Assembly (NCBI RefSeq): GCF_900537995.1
Contig: NZ_LR027880.1
Span: 1,124,001 to 1,188,000, forward strand
Source of the DNA: Roseburia intestinalis L1-82
GTDB lineage: Bacteria > Bacillota > Clostridia > Lachnospirales > Lachnospiraceae
Reading direction: 5' to 3'
Length of the DNA stretch: 64,000 nucleotides
Shown piece by piece: positions 45,837-55,271 of the stretch. Position 1 is the stretch's first letter. Each line of letters opens with the position of its first letter. The position numbers and the translations under genes are program-made. The notes beneath the pieces were generated by a model. That model ran no database searches. It was not told where the DNA came from and saw nothing but the letters and a program-made list of their open reading frames with translations.

Positions 45837-47306
45837 ATGAAATTAAGAAAAGTTTTAGCCGTTACTTTAGTAGCAGCAATGACCATGAGCATGGCAGCAT
45901 GCGGTGGCTCAAACAACACAGCAGGCAATGGGGGAACAACAGACAACAACAGTGCAGCAGCAGATAACAGCACAGATGCATCAAATGATGTAGCAGCAAC
46001 TGAGAGTGGTGATGCTTCTACATCCGCAGACGGATCTTTATCCTATGCAGATATCAAACTTGGTGAGGATTATACAGATCTGACAGCAACAATTTCATTA
46101 TTCAACCACAGAACAGATCTTGAATCTGACGATTATAACGGAACAACATGGAAAGAGTATTTAGCAGCATTCAATGAAATGTATCCAAATATTACAGTTG
46201 AACTTACAACCGATACCAACTATGCAGATGATGCTCTGATGCATTTACAGTCCGGTGACTATGAGACAGTCATGATGATCCCGGCGGTTGATAAGGCAGA
46301 CTTAAGCAATTACTTTATTTCATATGGTGATCTTGATACCATGAAGACCCAGATCAATTATGCAACTACATGGGAGTATGGCGGACAGGTTTACGGTGTT
46401 CCTTCTACAGCAACTACACAGGGTATCGTATACAATAAAAAAGTATTTGAAGAAGCAGGAGTTACAGAACTTCCAAAGACTCCGGAAGAATTTATCGGTG
46501 CATTACAGAAAATCAAAGATAATACAGATGCCATCCCACTTTATACAAACTATGCAGCAGGCTGGACAATGGGAGCATGGGATGCTTACATCGGAAATAA
46601 TGCAACAGGCGACAATACATATATGAACCAGAAATTAGTTCATACAAAAGATCCATTCCAGAATTATGGCGATGATACACATGCTTATGCAGTTTACAAG
46701 ATCCTCTATGATGCAGTTGCAGACGGACTGATCGAAGATGACTTTGCAACAACTGACTGGGAGGGCTGTAAAGGTATGATCAACAATGGTGAGATCGGTT
46801 GTATGGTACTTGGCTCATGGGCTTATCCTCAGATGGAAGCAGCAGGCGAAAATGGCGCAGATATCGGTTATATGCCATTCCCGATCACTGTAAATGGTGA
46901 GCAGTATGCATCCGCAGGTGCTGATTACTCTTATGGTATCAATGCAAATGCAACAGATGATGAAAAAGCAGCAGCTATGGTATTTGTAAAATGGATGACA
47001 GAAAAATCCGGTTTCTCATACAACGAGGATGGACTTCCAGTCGCAGCCGGCAGTACAGATACAAAACTTTCCTTCGATGGCGTAACATTCTTAGAGGATG
47101 AACCTGCATTAGCTGGCGAGGAAGATTTCTTAAATGAGATGAATGCAGAGTCTGAGTTAAATATTAACGCAGGTGGAGACAGTAAAATCCAGGCAATCAT
47201 TGAGCATGCATCCAATGGCGATAAGACATTTGATGAGATCATGGACGAATGGAACACAGCATGGTCTGATGCACAGGAATCAAACGGAATTGAAGTAACT
47301 GAGTAA
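45837..47306 (+). CDS. Manno-oligosaccharide-binding lipoprotein of an ABC importer
   Basis: A 489-residue exported lipoprotein with signal peptide 1-21, lipidated Cys22 (SMAACGG), a Ser/Asp/Asn-rich linker to about 70, then a solute-binding protein family 1 (SBP_bac_1) fold (ITVELTTDTNYADDALMHLQSGDYETVMM; GIVYNKKVFEEAGVTELPKTPEEFI). Together with the next two permeases it imports beta-manno-oligosaccharides; specificity is inferred from the locus. No ATPase is coded here, so a shared MsmK-type ATPase elsewhere must power it. Confidence 0.9.
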   Translation: MKLRKVLAVTLVAAMTMSMAACGGSNNTAGNGGTTDNNSAAADNSTDASNDVAATESGDASTSADGSLSYADIKLGEDYTDLTATISLFNHRTDLESDDYNGTTWKEYLAAFNEMYPNITVELTTDTNYADDALMHLQSGDYETVMMIPAVDKADLSNYFISYGDLDTMKTQINYATTWEYGGQVYGVPSTATTQGIVYNKKVFEEAGVTELPKTPEEFIGALQKIKDNTDAIPLYTNYAAGWTMGAWDAYIGNNATGDNTYMNQKLVHTKDPFQNYGDDTHAYAVYKILYDAVADGLIEDDFATTDWEGCKGMINNGEIGCMVLGSWAYPQMEAAGENGADIGYMPFPITVNGEQYASAGADYSYGINANATDDEKAAAMVFVKWMTEKSGFSYNEDGLPVAAGSTDTKLSFDGVTFLEDEPALAGEEDFLNEMNAESELNINAGGDSKIQAIIEHASNGDKTFDEIMDEWNTAWSDAQESNGIEVTE

Positions 47307-47377
47307 TATAGTTCCACAAAAGGGAAGGGGAGGTTCCCCTTCCCGGATAAAAGACAATGGATGGAGGAATTGTGGAT

Positions 47378-48382
47378 ATGGAAGGGAAAAAACCATTCAG
47401 TTTTACAAAATGGGCAAAAAGCAGAAAAGGACAGCAGGTGATTATCTGCGTGGCATTTATGACAATTCCGCTGCTGTTGCTGTTTGTATTTACTTATCTG
47501 CCTTTTGCCGAGATGGTAAAATTTAGTTTTTATAAGATGAAATATTTAACTCCGGTAGATCAGAGAAAATTTGTCGGATTCAAAAATTATATTGACGTAT
47601 TTCGCAGGGATGACTGCTTTGGAGCATTAAAGCTCAGTCTTTATTATATGGTAGGTGCAATCATTCAGCTTGTGCTTGCACTTTATCTGGCAACTATTTT
47701 AAGTTTTAAAGTAAAGGGAGGAAACTTCTTTAAAGGGTTAATGTTTTTCCCATATCTGATCAGTGGTATTGCGATCGGATTTATTTTTAAATTTTTCTAT
47801 ACCAGAGGATTTGTATTTGATACGATCTTACAATGGTGTGGATTTAAACTTGACAATCTTCCATACTGGCTGAAAGATCAGTCAATTAACAACTGGTCTT
47901 TGGTGGCTACTTCGGTATGGCGTTATTTTGGACAGAACATGGTATTGTTTATCGGTGCAATCATGTCTGTGGATGCAGACCTTTACGAAGCAGCAGAGTT
48001 AGATGGTGCAAATAAATTTCAGCAGTTTAAACATATTATTCTGCCGAGTATCAAAACAATTATCACTTTAAATGTAATTCTTTCTATCACAGGTTCCTTA
48101 AGTGCATTTGAGCAGCCTTACGTTATCACAGATGGTGCAAATGGAACCGGAACATATTTTGTAATTATGAATGAGATCGCTCATGTAAGCCAGAAAGTCG
48201 GTCTTGCATCAGCAATGGCAGTCGTACTTCTCCTTATCATTTTTGCATGTACGATTTTACAGAAGTTATTCTTTAAATATATCTTCCGTGATGCTGAGAG
48301 TGAGGATGAATCCTACAAGGCAAAACGCGCAAGATTAAAAGCAGAAAAACAGGCAAAGAAAGCTGGAAAGGGAGTGGCATAG
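47378..48382 (+). CDS. ABC transporter permease 1 (MalF-like)
   Basis: A 334-residue membrane protein with six or so helices and the inner-membrane EAA motif YEAAELDGANKFQQFKHIILPSI near 207-229, which contacts the ATPase. The ATG at 47378 has GGAGG ten bases upstream; an earlier ATG at 47357 is possible but lacks a site. A basic tail rich in Lys/Ala ends the protein. It pairs with the next permease, four bases after its stop. Confidence 0.93.
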   Translation: MEGKKPFSFTKWAKSRKGQQVIICVAFMTIPLLLLFVFTYLPFAEMVKFSFYKMKYLTPVDQRKFVGFKNYIDVFRRDDCFGALKLSLYYMVGAIIQLVLALYLATILSFKVKGGNFFKGLMFFPYLISGIAIGFIFKFFYTRGFVFDTILQWCGFKLDNLPYWLKDQSINNWSLVATSVWRYFGQNMVLFIGAIMSVDADLYEAAELDGANKFQQFKHIILPSIKTIITLNVILSITGSLSAFEQPYVITDGANGTGTYFVIMNEIAHVSQKVGLASAMAVVLLLIIFACTILQKLFFKYIFRDAESEDESYKAKRARLKAEKQAKKAGKGVA

Positions 48383-48386
48383 GAAG

Positions 48387-49262
48387 ATGAGAAAACATAA
48401 TGTAAATGTGCAGAAAAGAAAAAAACATTATACCGTTGGTGCAATCCTCTGGCTGATCGTTGAATATGTATCGTTGATTTTCTTTGGACTTTGTGCAGTT
48501 GTTCCTGTTATCTCCTGTGTGATTACAGCGTTTAAGACACAGGAAGAATATCAGACGACCAATGTTATGACATTGCCGAAGAACTGGCTGAATTTTGATA
48601 ATTTTATTAAAGCATTTCAGACAGCGGATATGGGAAGAGCTTTCTTAAACTCCGTGATCGTTATGGTATCTGTCCTGGTTGTTTCCATTGTAATCGGAAC
48701 ACAGCTTGCTTATGTATTAAACCGTTTTAAATTCCCGGGAAACGGACTGATCCGAAACCTGTTTTTGTTTGCTTCACTGCTTCCGGCAGTTGCAATGCAG
48801 GTAACTGTATATAATATCATGACAGCACTGCACTTTGTCAATCATTTATATGGATATATTATTCTGATGTGCGGAACGGATGTTATCTCAATTTACATTT
48901 TCATTCAGTTTATGGAAAATATACCAATATCTCTGGATGAATCGGCAATCATTGATGGCGCATCCTACTGGACAATTTACTGGAAAATTATGCTTCCACT
49001 GTTAAAACCGGCAATCGTGACATCCTGTATTTTAAAGGGCGTTGGTGTTTATAACGAGTACTATATGGCAAACCTTTATCTGATGGATAAAAAGTTACAT
49101 ACAATCGCGACATCACTTTATACATTTGTTGGCCCGATGGGAAGTCAGTACAACCTGATCTGTGCAGGTGTTATCATTTCCCTGCTTCCGGCATTGATCG
49201 TATTTATCCTCTGTCAGAAACAGATTTACAGTGGAATTGCTGCTGGTGCAGTAAAAGGCTAA
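48387..49262 (+). CDS. ABC transporter permease 2 (MalG-like)
   Basis: A 291-residue membrane protein with six helices and the EAA-type motif LDESAIIDGASYWTIYWKIMLPLL near 186-209. It completes the translocation channel with the previous gene. The operon continues into the epimerase gene 21 bases downstream. Confidence 0.93.
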   Translation: MRKHNVNVQKRKKHYTVGAILWLIVEYVSLIFFGLCAVVPVISCVITAFKTQEEYQTTNVMTLPKNWLNFDNFIKAFQTADMGRAFLNSVIVMVSVLVVSIVIGTQLAYVLNRFKFPGNGLIRNLFLFASLLPAVAMQVTVYNIMTALHFVNHLYGYIILMCGTDVISIYIFIQFMENIPISLDESAIIDGASYWTIYWKIMLPLLKPAIVTSCILKGVGVYNEYYMANLYLMDKKLHTIATSLYTFVGPMGSQYNLICAGVIISLLPALIVFILCQKQIYSGIAAGAVKG

Positions 49263-49283
49263 AGAGAGAAAGAGGAAACGGTT

Positions 49284-50513
49284 ATGAGTGAGTTAAAAGA
49301 ACTTGCAGCAGAAGCAAAACACGAACTGCTCACACATATCATTCCATTTTGGAGAGGTATGCGGGATGATAAGTTCGGCGGATATTACGGTTATCTTTCC
49401 TATGATCTTGCACTGGATGAAAAAGCAGAAAAAGGATGTATCTTAAACAGCCGTATTACCTGGTTTTTTGCAAATGCGTATTTACTTTATAAAGACGGCG
49501 GCATTTCGGAAGAGGAATGCGAGGCAGCAGGTTTTAAGGGAGAAGACCTGCTTGCCGAGGCAAAACATGGTTATGAATTTTTAAGGGAACATTGTATCGA
49601 CAAAGAATACGGAGGGATCTTCTGGTCATTAAATTATGACGGAACACCACTTGATACAACTAAACATACATACAATCAGGCATTCTGTATTTATGCGTTG
49701 TCATCTTACTATGATGCAGTCGGGGATAAGGAAGCGTTAGAACTTGCTTTTTCCCTGTTTGATATCATTGAGGAGCGCTGCACCGATGAGATCGGCTACT
49801 TAGAAGCTTTTACAAGAGATTTTAAACCGGAATCAAACGAAAAGCTTTCTGAGAACGGTGTACTTGCAGATAAGACAATGAATACACTGCTTCATGTTTT
49901 TGAAGCGTATACAGAATTGTACCGCGTGACAAAAAATGAAAAGGTTGGAAAGAGACTGATGTGGATCATGGATACCTTTGCAGATAAGGTATACAATCCG
50001 GCAAAACAGCGTCAGGAAGTATTTTTTGATGCAGACTATAACACAATCTTAGACCTTCATTCTTATGGTCATGACATTGAGACAGCATGGCTGATGGATC
50101 GCGGTGTCGATGTATTAAACAATGAACATTACCGTGAGAAAATGACACCGATCACAAAGACACTGACCTCAAGAATTTATCAGGTGGCATTTGATGGTCA
50201 TTCTCTTGCAAATGAATGTGACCGCGGAGTGGTCAATGCACACCGCGTCTGGTGGGTGCAGGCAGAAACAGTTGTTGGTTTCTTAAACGGTTATGAAAGA
50301 AACACAGGACATTCTGAATATCGCGATGCTGCACTGGCAGAGTGGGAGTTCATCAAAACCTATGTGGTTGATAAGAGAAATGGTTCTGAGTGGTTCTGGG
50401 AAGTCAATGAGGATGGAAGTCCGATTTTAGACAGACCGATCGTAGAGCCGTGGAAATGTCCGTATCATAATGGAAGAATGTGTATAGAAGTCATCCGCAG
50501 AATCGGAGCATAA
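49284..50513 (+). CDS. Mannobiose/cellobiose 2-epimerase (AGE family)
   Basis: A 409-residue (alpha/alpha)6-barrel enzyme of the N-acylglucosamine/cellobiose 2-epimerase family. Marks: [19 protein letters not shown] near 19-37, [15 protein letters not shown] near 56-70, [17 protein letters not shown] near 128-144, [16 protein letters not shown] near 257-272 and [16 protein letters not shown] near 322-337 with the catalytic His residues. In this locus it should turn the reducing-end mannose of mannobiose into glucose, giving mannosyl-glucose for the GH130_1 enzyme next door. Confidence 0.93.
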   Translation: MSELKELAAEAKHELLTHIIPFWRGMRDDKFGGYYGYLSYDLALDEKAEKGCILNSRITWFFANAYLLYKDGGISEEECEAAGFKGEDLLAEAKHGYEFLREHCIDKEYGGIFWSLNYDGTPLDTTKHTYNQAFCIYALSSYYDAVGDKEALELAFSLFDIIEERCTDEIGYLEAFTRDFKPESNEKLSENGVLADKTMNTLLHVFEAYTELYRVTKNEKVGKRLMWIMDTFADKVYNPAKQRQEVFFDADYNTILDLHSYGHDIETAWLMDRGVDVLNNEHYREKMTPITKTLTSRIYQVAFDGHSLANECDRGVVNAHRVWWVQAETVVGFLNGYERNTGHSEYRDAALAEWEFIKTYVVDKRNGSEWFWEVNEDGSPILDRPIVEPWKCPYHNGRMCIEVIRRIGA

Positions 50514-50556
50514 AACAGATTCATTTATTTTTAGAAAAAGAATGGAGATTCGACGA

Positions 50557-51735
50557 ATGTTACATGAGAGATATTATGTAGAAAAAGAAAAGCAGGAAAA
50601 ACTGCTTTCCCGCAAAAATGTAAAATCGGATTTTTACAATGGTGTATATGACCGTTACGAATATCCGGTACTGACAAGAGAGCATATTCCGCTGACCTGG
50701 AGATATGACTTAAATCCGGAGACAAATCCATATTTTATGGAGCGCCTTGGCATCAATGCAGTGATGAATTCCGGTGCGATTGAGCTGAACGGAAAATATT
50801 ATCTGGTTGCAAGAATCGAAGGAAACGACAGAAAATCTTTCTTTGGCGTAGCTGAGAGTGATAACGGAATCGATGGTTTCCGTTTCTGGGATTATCCGAT
50901 CCTTTTACCGGATACCTGTCCGGAAGAGACAAATGTCTATGATATGCGTCTGACTAAACATGAGGATGGTTACATCTATGGTGTATTCTGTTCTGAATCA
51001 AAAGACACAACCGTAAACGATCTTTCCGCAGCAGTAGCAGCAGCCGGAATCGTCCGTACCAAAGACTTAAAGAACTGGGAGAGACTGCCAAACCTTGTTA
51101 CTTTAAATTCTCCGCAGCAGAGAAACGTGGTACTTCATCCGGAATTTGTAGACGGCAAATATGCATTCTACACAAGACCGATGGATGATTTTATCGAGAC
51201 AGGATCGGGCGGGGGAATCGGATTCGGACTTTGTGATGACATTACACACGCCGTGATCGATGAAGAGAAAATGACAAGTCTCCGTAAATACCACACGATC
51301 ACTGAGGCAAAGAATGGTGCCGGTGCAACTCCGATCAAGACAGACAAAGGCTGGATTCACATTGCACATGGTGTCCGCAATACCGCAGCAGGACTTCGTT
51401 ATGTCATCTATGCATTTGCAACAGATTTAAACGATCCGTCAAAAGTGATCGCAGAGCCGTCCGGACTTTTAATTGGACCGAGAGGTGAAGAGCGTGTCGG
51501 TGACGTAAGTAATGTTGTATTTACCAACGGTGCGATCGTAAATGAGAATAACGAAGTATTTATCTACTATGCATCTTCTGATACGAGAATGCATGTAGCG
51601 ACAACTACTGTGGATAAACTGGTAGATTATGTATTTAATACACCGCAGGATCCGGGCAGAAGCGTTGAGTGTGTGGCACAGAGATGCGGACTGATCGAGA
51701 AGAATTTAGAGTTCCTTGCAAAGGAAGATAAATAA
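50557..51735 (+). CDS. GH130_1 4-O-beta-D-mannosyl-D-glucose phosphorylase
   Basis: A 392-residue five-bladed propeller enzyme. The length and the N-terminal helical arm ([20 protein letters not shown]) match GH130 subfamily 1; the catalytic Asp129 lies in [14 protein letters not shown]. It phosphorolyses mannosyl-beta-1,4-glucose to mannose-1-phosphate and glucose in the cytoplasm. The ATG at 50557 has GGAG nine bases upstream and gives the family length; an ATG 15 bases earlier is less likely. It acts after the epimerase. Confidence 0.93.
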   Translation: MLHERYYVEKEKQEKLLSRKNVKSDFYNGVYDRYEYPVLTREHIPLTWRYDLNPETNPYFMERLGINAVMNSGAIELNGKYYLVARIEGNDRKSFFGVAESDNGIDGFRFWDYPILLPDTCPEETNVYDMRLTKHEDGYIYGVFCSESKDTTVNDLSAAVAAAGIVRTKDLKNWERLPNLVTLNSPQQRNVVLHPEFVDGKYAFYTRPMDDFIETGSGGGIGFGLCDDITHAVIDEEKMTSLRKYHTITEAKNGAGATPIKTDKGWIHIAHGVRNTAAGLRYVIYAFATDLNDPSKVIAEPSGLLIGPRGEERVGDVSNVVFTNGAIVNENNEVFIYYASSDTRMHVATTTVDKLVDYVFNTPQDPGRSVECVAQRCGLIEKNLEFLAKEDK

Positions 51736-51817
51736 GAAATAAAAAAGAACGACGAAAATAAATTGCAGATAGAATCTGCAGGTGCGTGGATGTAAGACGC
51801 AGAAATGGAGGAAGAAA

Positions 51818-52840
51818 ATGAGCAAATATAAAATGATCAGCCAGCCGGTACCAAATGTACCATGGCAGGAAAGACCGGAAAACTTAACAGGAGCACCGGT
51901 ATGGAGATACAATGAGAACCCGATCATCGGACGTAACCCGGTAAAAGGTGTTGCAAGAATTTTCAACAGTGCCGTTATGCCGTATGAAGATGGATTCATC
52001 GGTGTATTCCGTGGAGAGCAGACTAACGGTATTCCTTACATTTACCTTGGAAGAAGCAAAGATGCGATCCACTGGAATTTTGATGAAAACAAGATCAATT
52101 TCGTAGACGAGGAAGGCAAACCGTTTATGCCGCGTTATGCATATGATCCGCGTCTTGTAAAAGTAGAAGATACCTATTACATCATCTGGTGTCAGGATTT
52201 CTACGGCGCAGCAATCGGTATGGCAAAGACAACAGATTTCAAGACATTCACAAGAATTGAGAATCCGTTCCTTCCATTCAACAGAAATGCAGTGCTGTTC
52301 CCAAGAAAGATCAACGGAAATTTCATGTTATTATCCCGTCCGTCCGACAGCGGACATACACCATTTGGTGATATTTTCGTGAGCGAGAGCCCGGATCTTA
52401 CTTACTGGGGCAAACACAGACATGTGATGGGCAAAGGCTCTGAGTGGTGGGAGTCCTTAAAGATCGGTGGAGGTGCTGCCCCGATCGAAACATCCGAAGG
52501 ATGGCTGTTATTCTACCACGGAGTAAGCGGAACCTGTAACGGTTATGTATATTCCATCGGTGGAGCAATCTTAGACATTGACAATCCATCTATCGTAAAA
52601 TATCGTTGTGAGACATTCTTACTCACACCGGAAGAATGGTATGAGGAGCGCGGATTTGTTCCGAACGTATGCTTCCCATGTGCAACAATCCATGATTCCG
52701 AATCCGGAAAAATTGCAATTTATTACGGTGCTGCAGACAGCTATGTTGGTCTTGCATTCACAGAACTTGATGATATCATTGATTATATCAAGGAAAACAG
52801 TGTCGTAACACCGGAAGATACCGAGATCGGAAGACGCTAA
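51818..52840 (+). CDS. GH130_2 beta-1,4-manno-oligosaccharide phosphorylase
   Basis: A 340-residue propeller enzyme, shorter than its neighbour and lacking the helical arm, as in GH130 subfamily 2. The catalytic Asp110 lies in RYAYDPRLVKVED. It removes mannose from the non-reducing end of beta-1,4-manno-oligosaccharides as mannose-1-phosphate. The ATG at 51818 has GGAGGA upstream; the frame extends to 51782 but without a site. A small hairpin (TGCAGAT / ATCTGCA, 51764-51780) lies in the gap before it. Confidence 0.93.
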   Translation: MSKYKMISQPVPNVPWQERPENLTGAPVWRYNENPIIGRNPVKGVARIFNSAVMPYEDGFIGVFRGEQTNGIPYIYLGRSKDAIHWNFDENKINFVDEEGKPFMPRYAYDPRLVKVEDTYYIIWCQDFYGAAIGMAKTTDFKTFTRIENPFLPFNRNAVLFPRKINGNFMLLSRPSDSGHTPFGDIFVSESPDLTYWGKHRHVMGKGSEWWESLKIGGGAAPIETSEGWLLFYHGVSGTCNGYVYSIGGAILDIDNPSIVKYRCETFLLTPEEWYEERGFVPNVCFPCATIHDSESGKIAIYYGAADSYVGLAFTELDDIIDYIKENSVVTPEDTEIGRR

Positions 52841-52884
52841 AATTGCTGCTATTCATCCTTAATAGCATAAAATTAATTCATAAC

Positions 52885-52926
52885 ACAGGCTGCCAGATGC
52901 AATGAAAATTGCGGCAGCCTTGTTGC
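52885..52926 (+). terminator. Hairpin between GH130_2 and CE2
   Basis: AGGCTGCC-agat-GCAAT pairs with ATTGC-GGCAGCCT around GAAA; the following TTGTTG is a poor T-run, so termination may be partial. Confidence 0.6.
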
Positions 52927-52942
52927 GTAATTCATGAAACGT

Positions 52943-53001
52943 GTGATGGAGTGTCCGCAGAACGTGCATTTTATCATAATGGAATGTCCGCGGAGCGGGC
53001 A
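52943..53001 (+). repeat. Short direct repeat in the CE2 leader
   Basis: ATGGAGTGTCCGCAGAACGTG (about 52947) and ATGGAATGTCCGCGGAGCGGG (about 52980) are near-identical blocks about 33 bases apart in the leader. They could be paired regulator sites. Confidence 0.5.
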
Positions 53002-53041
53002 GTCTGCTTACATATTTAATTTTTGGAGGGAAACTCAGAAC

Positions 53042-54091
53042 ATGATAATTAAACCAGATAATGAAATGTTGTCTTACAGCGGAAGAATTGATTTTGATGA
53101 CAGGCTTGCACCGGTTCTTGTCTATGCGTGCAGCTCAATTGGAATGAAATTTGCCGGAACATCCTTAAAGGCAGTGATCGCAAACCATCGTTCCTGCTGG
53201 ACGAATGAACTGGGATATTTTATAGACGGGGAACAGAAGCGTTTTACCTTGTCGTCTGATGAAGAGAAAAAGACTTATACTTTGGCGGAGGGACTTTCAG
53301 AGGGAACACATGAACTGCTGTTATTTAAGCGTATGGATTCCTGTCATACTTTTACGTTCTATGGATTTGAGATTGATGATGGAGCGGAAGTTCTGCCACT
53401 GCCGGAAAAACCAAAACGGAAAATGGAATTTTTTGGTGACAGTGTTTCCTGTGGAGAAGTTTCGGAGGCTGTGGCATATGTTGGAAAGCCGGATCCTGAG
53501 CATGATGGGGAATATTCGAACAGCTGGTATTCGTATGCGTGGATGACGGCGCGGAAATTAAATGCGCAGATCCACGACACTTCACAGGGTGGAATCTCAC
53601 TTTTAGATGATACCGGCTGGTTTGCAGCACCGCACTATAAAGGTGTCGAGTCCTGCTATGACAAGATCGAGTACCACCCGGATCTTGGGCCAACCAAACA
53701 GTGGGATTTCTCCAAATATGTTCCGCATGTTGTCGTTGTTGCGATCGGACAAAACGACAATCACCCGGTAGACTATATGGCAGAAGATTATGACAGTGAA
53801 AAATCCAAAAACTGGAGAAAACATTATCAGGCATTCATCGAAAAACTGATGCAGCTTTATCCGAAGGCGCAGATCATTTTAGCAACCACGATCCTCTGCC
53901 ATGATAAAAGCTGGGACCGCTCCATCGACGAAGTCTGCACACGCATTGGCAGTGAGAGAGTCCATCATTTTCTCTACACAAAAAATGGCTCCGGCACGCC
54001 GGGACACATCCGCATCCCGGAAGCAGAGCAGATGTCGGATGAGCTTGCGGCGTATATCAACTCATTAGGGGATGCAGTCTGGGAATCTTAG
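53042..54091 (+). CDS. CE2 acetyl esterase
   Basis: A 349-residue cytoplasmic esterase with an N-terminal jelly-roll domain (about 1-120) and a C-terminal SGNH domain. Ser134 lies in EFFGDSVSCGE, the oxyanion GQNDNHP near 238 and the catalytic His322 in GTPGHIRIPE. In the mannan pathway it removes acetyl groups from mannose residues of imported oligosaccharides, together with the CE17 enzyme. The ATG at 53042 has GGAGG about 12 bases upstream; a longer frame from 52934 covers the leader repeat and is rejected. Confidence 0.9.
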   Translation: MIIKPDNEMLSYSGRIDFDDRLAPVLVYACSSIGMKFAGTSLKAVIANHRSCWTNELGYFIDGEQKRFTLSSDEEKKTYTLAEGLSEGTHELLLFKRMDSCHTFTFYGFEIDDGAEVLPLPEKPKRKMEFFGDSVSCGEVSEAVAYVGKPDPEHDGEYSNSWYSYAWMTARKLNAQIHDTSQGGISLLDDTGWFAAPHYKGVESCYDKIEYHPDLGPTKQWDFSKYVPHVVVVAIGQNDNHPVDYMAEDYDSEKSKNWRKHYQAFIEKLMQLYPKAQIILATTILCHDKSWDRSIDEVCTRIGSERVHHFLYTKNGSGTPGHIRIPEAEQMSDELAAYINSLGDAVWES

Positions 54092-54129
54092 TTTTGCACC
54101 GGAAACAGCAAAAAAGGAGAGAACATCAA

Positions 54130-55248
54130 ATGGAATATCAAATTAAATACGAAAACGGCATTGCCAACCGCGGCTGCTTATACCGCCTGAAAAAAGTCAT
54201 GGATCGCGCCAAAGCAGGCGAAGCTTTAAACATCGCATTTTTAGGCGGCTCGATCACCCAGGGAAGCCTTTCTTCCAAACCGGAACTCTGTTACGCATAC
54301 CATGTCTATGAGTGGTGGAAAAAGACATTTCCACAGGCTGATTTTACTTACATCAATGCAGGAATCGGCGGAACAACCTCACAGTTTGGTGTGGCGCGCG
54401 CAGAAGCTGATCTGCTTTCCAAAGAGCCGGATTTTGTCATCATCGAGTTTTCCGTCAACGATGACAGCACGGAGCACTTTATGGAGACCTATGAGGGACT
54501 GGTGCGAAAAGTATATACCAGTAAGACAAAACCGGCAGTCCTTTTAGTGCACAACGTATTTTACAATAACGGTGCCAATGCGCAGCTGATGCACGGACGC
54601 ATTGCAAGACATTATAATCTTCCGGCTGTCAGCATGCAGAGTACGATCTACCCGGAAGTTGTCGCCGGGCGCATCGAAAACCGTGAGATCACACCGGATG
54701 ACCTGCATCCGAATGATGCCGGACATGCACTTGTCGCATCGGTGATTACATACTTTTTAGATAAAGTAAAAACAGAAGATGCAACGGAACAGAGCGAACC
54801 GGATTATCCGGCACCTCTCACAAAAAATACTTATGAGAAATCCATCCGTCATCAGAACAGCGACGAAAACGTAGTCTGCCATGGATTTGTCGCAGATACG
54901 TCCGCACAGAGAGATATTACCGACTGTTTCAAACACGGATGGACAGCTTCAAAGAAAGGTGATTCCATCACACTTGATGTTGAGGGCTGCAATATTTCAG
55001 TACAGTACAGAAAATCCGTAAAACTTCCGGCACCGGTTGCAGAGATCATTGTGGACGGCGATGCAGAACATGCAGTCCGTCTGGATGCGAACTTTGATGA
55101 GACCTGGGGTGATAAATTAGAACTTGACACCATCTTAGAACATGGCGAAAATAAAGTACATAAAGTGGAGGTGCGTCTGACAGAGACACACGAGAATGAT
55201 GCAGTGCCATTTTATCTGGTGTCTGTCATTGGTTCCTCTGAAAAATAA
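54130..55248 (+). CDS. CE17 mannan acetyl esterase with carbohydrate-binding domain
   Basis: A 372-residue SGNH esterase. Ser41 lies in IAFLGGSITQGS, the second block is GIGGTTSQFG, the third IEFSVNDDS, and the Asp190/His193 pair lies in DDLHPNDAGH. A C-terminal beta-domain (about 240-372) fits the CBM35 seen in this family. CE17 was founded on the R. intestinalis enzyme, which removes 2-O-acetyl groups from mannose. The ATG at 54130 has AAGGAGAG upstream. The gene before it ends 38 bases earlier. Confidence 0.9.
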   Translation: MEYQIKYENGIANRGCLYRLKKVMDRAKAGEALNIAFLGGSITQGSLSSKPELCYAYHVYEWWKKTFPQADFTYINAGIGGTTSQFGVARAEADLLSKEPDFVIIEFSVNDDSTEHFMETYEGLVRKVYTSKTKPAVLLVHNVFYNNGANAQLMHGRIARHYNLPAVSMQSTIYPEVVAGRIENREITPDDLHPNDAGHALVASVITYFLDKVKTEDATEQSEPDYPAPLTKNTYEKSIRHQNSDENVVCHGFVADTSAQRDITDCFKHGWTASKKGDSITLDVEGCNISVQYRKSVKLPAPVAEIIVDGDAEHAVRLDANFDETWGDKLELDTILEHGENKVHKVEVRLTETHENDAVPFYLVSVIGSSEK

Positions 55249-55271
55249 TTCACTGGGAAAGGAAAAGAAGA

